This document shows, one piece after another, positions 60,693 through 64,000 of a stretch of DNA of 64,000 bases. The stretch's first letter is position 1; each line of letters starts with the position of its first letter. Below the pieces are notes generated by a model. That model was not told the DNA's origin, ran no database searches, and was given only the letters and a program-made list of their open reading frames with translations. The translations under genes and the position numbers were made by a program. Location: the NCBI RefSeq assembly GCF_900110105.1, contig NZ_FOCL01000004.1, forward strand, positions 714,495 to 778,494. The letters run 5' to 3'. The DNA comes from Mucilaginibacter gossypiicola. Lineage in GTDB: Bacteria > Bacteroidota > Bacteroidia > Sphingobacteriales > Sphingobacteriaceae.

Positions 60693-62306
60693 ATGCTGCA
60701 TCACATCATTATTCAATGTACCTGCCTTTTAGTAGTTATCCTTTTTGTGGTAATGTTGGGGCAAAAAATAAAAATAGCTTATCCTATATTACTTGTTTTG
60801 GTTGGCCTGCCGCTTGGCTTTGTCCCTTTTTTAAAGGGCATCGAAATTCAGCCCGACCTGATCTTTGTGATTTTTCTGCCTCCCTTACTCTATGAATCGG
60901 CCTGGAACACGTCATGGAAGGATTTCTGGAAATGGCGCAGGATAATATCAAGCTTTGCATTTTTGATAGTTATTTTAACATCATGTTTGATAGCCTTTGT
61001 ATCAAATAGCCTCATCGCAGGGTTTACGTTACCCCTTGGCTTTTTGCTCGGGGGGATAATTTCACCGCCTGATGCTGTATCGGCCAGTAATATTCTGAAA
61101 AACGTTAAGGTTCCTAAACGATTTGTAGCCATTGTTGAAGGTGAAAGCCTCATGAATGATGCTTCGAGTTTGGTGATCTTCAGGTTTGCATTGGCCGCTG
61201 TGCTTACCGGTAAATTTGCTTTTGGTCAGGCAGCCTTAAGCTTTGTTTTAGTGATAGTAATGGGTATAGTGATCGGTTTAGCCGTTGCCTTAGTTTTTTA
61301 TACTATACACAGATGGCTGCCAACAACCGCTAATATTGATATTATCCTCACGTTTATAACACCGTATGTGATGTATATGGCCGCAGAGGAGTTTCACTTT
61401 TCGGGTGTGCTGGCTGTAGTGAGCGGCGGCTTATTCCTTTCATCGCAACGGCAGGTGATATTAAGCTATCGCAGCAGGTTGCAGGGTATAAATGTTTGGG
61501 AGACAGTAGCTTTTGTTTTAAATGGTTTTGTGTTTATACTGATAGGTTTGGAGTTTCCGGTAATTATAAAAGCACTCGGTCCTGACGGACTTAAACCTGC
61601 AATAAACTATAGCCTGATCATAACAGGTGTATTAATAGTGGCCCGCTTGGCAAGTACTTACGGCGCTACAATATTTACGGTTTTTATTAGTCGGTACATC
61701 ACTACGGCCGATCCAAGCCCAGGCTGGAAAGGGCCGTTATTGCTCGGCTGGACGGGTATGCGTGGTGTGGTTTCGCTTGCCGCGGCGCTGAGTATCCCTG
61801 AGCTTTTACCTTCCGGTGCAGCCTTTCCTCAACGTAATCTTATCCTGTTTATCACATTTGTTGTTATCATATTTACGTTGGTTGTTCAGGGACTTACTTT
61901 GCCCATATTGGTAAAACTTGTAAACCTGCCCGATCGTGATTATGTTGGTTCACATGAACAGCAAAAGCAATTGGTTAGGAAGAAGTTATCGAAATTAGCC
62001 TTGCAAATACTTGACGATAAATATGCAGATAGGTTAGCTGGTAATGATATGGTCAAAGCATTTAGGCTAAGGCTGAATGCTGATATGGAACTGCTGAAAG
62101 ATTGGGAACAGGACAATATTGAGCAACGTGCTGATGCGTTTTACCATGATTATCGCATGATTTTAAATGATGTTATGACGCAACAGCGGGAGTTGTTGTT
62201 AACCCTAAACAAAAAAGAAAACATTAGCGATGATATTGTAAAGCAGCAATTAGACCTGCTGGATCTGGAAGAGGAAAAATTCCGGCAGCATTTTGAGGTG
62301 GTATAG
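60693..62306 (+). CDS. Na+/H+ antiporter, CPA1 family
   Basis: From the ATG at 60693 the product has 537 residues with about twelve membrane helices and a charged C-terminal tail (about 420-537). CPA1 motifs are ISPPDAVSAS (transport-site Asp) near 125, GESLMNDASSLV (the ND pair) near 155, and the GWTGMRGVVSLAAAL helix near 360. It exchanges Na+ (or K+) for H+ and controls pH/ion balance. A TTG 15 bases upstream is less likely as the start. Confidence 0.92.
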   Translation: MLHHIIIQCTCLLVVILFVVMLGQKIKIAYPILLVLVGLPLGFVPFLKGIEIQPDLIFVIFLPPLLYESAWNTSWKDFWKWRRIISSFAFLIVILTSCLIAFVSNSLIAGFTLPLGFLLGGIISPPDAVSASNILKNVKVPKRFVAIVEGESLMNDASSLVIFRFALAAVLTGKFAFGQAALSFVLVIVMGIVIGLAVALVFYTIHRWLPTTANIDIILTFITPYVMYMAAEEFHFSGVLAVVSGGLFLSSQRQVILSYRSRLQGINVWETVAFVLNGFVFILIGLEFPVIIKALGPDGLKPAINYSLIITGVLIVARLASTYGATIFTVFISRYITTADPSPGWKGPLLLGWTGMRGVVSLAAALSIPELLPSGAAFPQRNLILFITFVVIIFTLVVQGLTLPILVKLVNLPDRDYVGSHEQQKQLVRKKLSKLALQILDDKYADRLAGNDMVKAFRLRLNADMELLKDWEQDNIEQRADAFYHDYRMILNDVMTQQRELLLTLNKKENISDDIVKQQLDLLDLEEEKFRQHFEVV

Positions 62307-62619
62307 GTTTAGGAAATCACTTTTAGAACGAGGCTCCATCCGGAGCCCACGAACTGACTTGCGTTTAGCTATAAACACGCAACTCCGCTGGAGTTCTGAG
62401 CAGCACTTATTTTATAAACACGGCACCCGGCGGGGGGAACTATCACTTTAATAACTCCGTCAGGAGTATCGTGTTTATAGCAGAAGTAACAGCAACTAAC
62501 GGCTCCATAGGAGCCTCGTATCCTCTGCCTATTTCAAAGCGATTTTTCCGCCATGCAAAGGCGGGTATTTCTTTCGGGTATAATGGCTACTTTTGCCGCT
62601 CTATACACATCATACTATA
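62307..62619. repeat. Cluster of short CTCC/GGAG hairpins separated by TATAAACACG words
   Basis: Four small hairpins follow each other: GGCTCC-ATCC-GGAGCC (62332-62347), AACTCC-GCT-GGAGTT (62381-62395), ACTCC-GTCA-GGAGT (62454-62467), GGCTCC-ATA-GGAGCC (62501-62515). TATAAACACG or its complement occurs between them. The 313-base gap before dgt holds no gene. A TACTTTTG box at 62588-62595 may be the dgt promoter. Confidence 0.8.
62588..62595 (+). promoter_or_regulatory. Candidate -7 box for dgt
   Basis: TACTTTTG, an exact TAnnTTTG, 25 bases before the dgt ATG. No clear TTTG upstream box. Confidence 0.35.
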
Positions 62620-63963
62620 ATGAACTGGGATCAACTATTATCGGCAAAACGCTGGGGTTACGAGGATAAATATATTGCAAACCATATCGATGCACGATCG
62701 GAATTTCAGAAAGATTACGACAGGATAATTTTTTCGTCGCCATTCAGGAGATTGCAAAACAAAACCCAGGTTTTCCCACTACCGGGGAGTGTTTTTGTAC
62801 ATAACCGCCTTACTCATAGTTTAGAGGTTGCCAGTGTAGGGCGTTCATTAGGCCGCATGCATTTTAACAGGATGCTTAAGGAAGATCCCGAAGTAGAAAA
62901 GAAGTATCCGCTTATCAGCGAGATCGGTAATATGATAGCGGCAGCTTGTTTGGCCCATGATTTGGGTAACCCCGCTTTCGGCCATTCGGGCGAATCGGCC
63001 ATCTCGCACTATTTTGCAGAAGGCGATGGCAAGGGTTATAAGGATACTGTTACTCCACAGCAATGGGAAGATCTGACGCATTTTGAAGGTAATGCCAATG
63101 CTTTAAGATTATTAACGCATCCGTTTGCCGGTAAAGGGCGGGGGAGTTTGGCATTAACCTATTCAACCATAGCTTCTATTGCAAAATATCCATGTTCATC
63201 TGTAGCCGGACATAAAAAAGGGGTTATCTATCGTAAGAAGTACGGGTTCTTCTCTTCCGAACAACAGGATTTTGAAAAGATAGCCCAAGATTTGGGTTTG
63301 ATCAGGGTAGAAGGTGATGAACTTATTTACAAAAGGCACCCTTTGGTATATCTTGTTGAGGCTGCCGATGATATTTGCTACAACGTTGTTGATCTGGAAG
63401 ATGCCCATCGGCTTAAAATACTTTCGTATGAGGAAGTGAAAGCATTGCTGATGCCATTATGTACTATTCCCAGGATGGAAGAGCGATTGGAAGAGTTTGA
63501 TGATACAGATGCTAAAGTGGGCTATTTGAGGGCAATAGCAATAAATACTTTGGTAAATCAATGTTCAAACCTGTTTTATGACAAACAGGAAGAGATTATG
63601 AATGGCGATTTTAATTCGGCGCTAATGGACGCGATTGAAGAACCGCTCAGGACTGCGATGAAAGCGATCGAAAAAGTATCTGTAAAAAAGATCTACAACT
63701 ATAGCTCGGTAGTGCAGAAGGAAGTTGCCGGTTATAAAGTAATGGGCGGTTTATTGGAAGAGTTTGTTCCGGCTTATTTAAAAAACAATTCAAAATACCA
63801 CGAGAAACTGATCGAACTGATCCCCAAACAATTTTTAACCAAGGCGGAAGACGATTATTCAAAGATCCAAACCATCCTTGATTTTGTTTCCGGAATGACC
63901 GATCTGTATGCCGTTGAATTGTTCAGGAAAATTAAAGGGATTTCGTTCCCGTCAATGAGCTGA
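62620..63963 (+). CDS. dgt: Deoxyguanosinetriphosphate triphosphohydrolase (dNTPase, HD domain)
   Basis: The 447-448-residue enzyme splits dGTP into deoxyguanosine and triphosphate and so controls dNTP pools. The HD motif parts are RLTHSLEVASVGRSLGR (His, about residue 65), ACLAHDLGNPAFGHSGE (HD, about 112) and a later Asp in YLVEAADDICYNVVDLEDA. The N-terminal SPFRRLQNKTQVFPL region is typical of Dgt. ATG at 62620 is chosen because it starts NWDQLLSAKRWGYEDKY. The last codons and stop at 63961-63963 are in the window. Confidence 0.95.
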   Translation: MNWDQLLSAKRWGYEDKYIANHIDARSEFQKDYDRIIFSSPFRRLQNKTQVFPLPGSVFVHNRLTHSLEVASVGRSLGRMHFNRMLKEDPEVEKKYPLISEIGNMIAAACLAHDLGNPAFGHSGESAISHYFAEGDGKGYKDTVTPQQWEDLTHFEGNANALRLLTHPFAGKGRGSLALTYSTIASIAKYPCSSVAGHKKGVIYRKKYGFFSSEQQDFEKIAQDLGLIRVEGDELIYKRHPLVYLVEAADDICYNVVDLEDAHRLKILSYEEVKALLMPLCTIPRMEERLEEFDDTDAKVGYLRAIAINTLVNQCSNLFYDKQEEIMNGDFNSALMDAIEEPLRTAMKAIEKVSVKKIYNYSSVVQKEVAGYKVMGGLLEEFVPAYLKNNSKYHEKLIELIPKQFLTKAEDDYSKIQTILDFVSGMTDLYAVELFRKIKGISFPSMS

Positions 63964-64000
63964 TAAACTGGAAAAACGAGCGTCATTGCTTACTATGGCA

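Noticed and set aside
62332..62515. CRISPR array
   Set aside because: Units are short self-complementary hairpins of differing sequence with no constant repeat and no cas genes nearby.
63978..64000. Another REP copy at the right edge
   Set aside because: Only CGTCATTGC matches before it diverges (TTACTATGG), and the window ends; not enough to call.

Overview
The window looks like a chromosomal segment of a Bacteroidota organism close to Mucilaginibacter/Pedobacter (family Sphingobacteriaceae). The evidence is the gene content: a FecI/FecR/TonB-receptor set with an STN domain, an LptD-MCE-amidase neighbourhood, YpdA, a 573-residue LysRS with a C-terminal extension, and many LytTR/Omp85-type proteins. 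Promoter-like TTTG ... TAnnTTTG boxes, A-rich leaders and low-to-medium GC fit as well. No rRNA, tRNA, CRISPR array or complete transposon is visible. The only RNA gene I can support is the small SRP RNA.

Layout. 1-3360: an arginine operon on the minus strand (acyltransferase, argG, cupin, argC), interrupted by a four-helix-bundle gene between 26-bp perfect inverted repeats and preceded by a short ORF with an arginine-rich end that looks like an attenuator leader. 3484-4626: ypdA and SRP RNA. 4670-7193: two tandem 2H phosphoesterases divergent from dinB; all three proteins carry a QINLF/QISLF clamp-binding motif, and an 8-bp palindrome sits between them. 7682-13371: acyltransferase, LytS/LytR-type two-component pair, and a large outer-membrane protein with a kinase-like front part. 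13848-16821: rpe, serC, serA.

17022-25227: beta-CASP nuclease; a three-gene unit (SAM-hydrolase family, coiled-coil membrane protein, ABC exporter); divergent phoH-purC-STAS-rnz. 25303-30083: MCE protein, amidase and divergent LptD (outer-membrane lipid/LPS transport and cell wall). 30091-33789: cinA, a 2-oxoacid dehydrogenase E2 and pcm. 33930-36960: mntR-type regulator, Nramp-UspA fusion and smpB. 37091-41305: Lrp/AsnC regulator, ung, two small genes, lysS. 41520-42413: SMP-30 family protein.

42716-50669: ECF sigma factor, FecR anti-sigma, TonB receptor, lipoprotein and secreted nuclease, probably a nutrient-uptake locus. 50943-53801: M16 protease. 54082-60443: RND efflux system (adaptor, pump, TolC-like channel) with a small exported protein upstream. 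60693-62306: Na+/H+ antiporter. 62620-63963: dGTPase.

Intergenic DNA is rich in inverted repeats of several families, some of which contain stop codons of the neighbouring genes. The most promising leads are the clamp-motif phosphoesterase/DinB cluster, the arginine leader ORF, the kinase-like domain fused to an outer-membrane barrel, and the inverted-repeat-bounded four-helix-bundle cassette.
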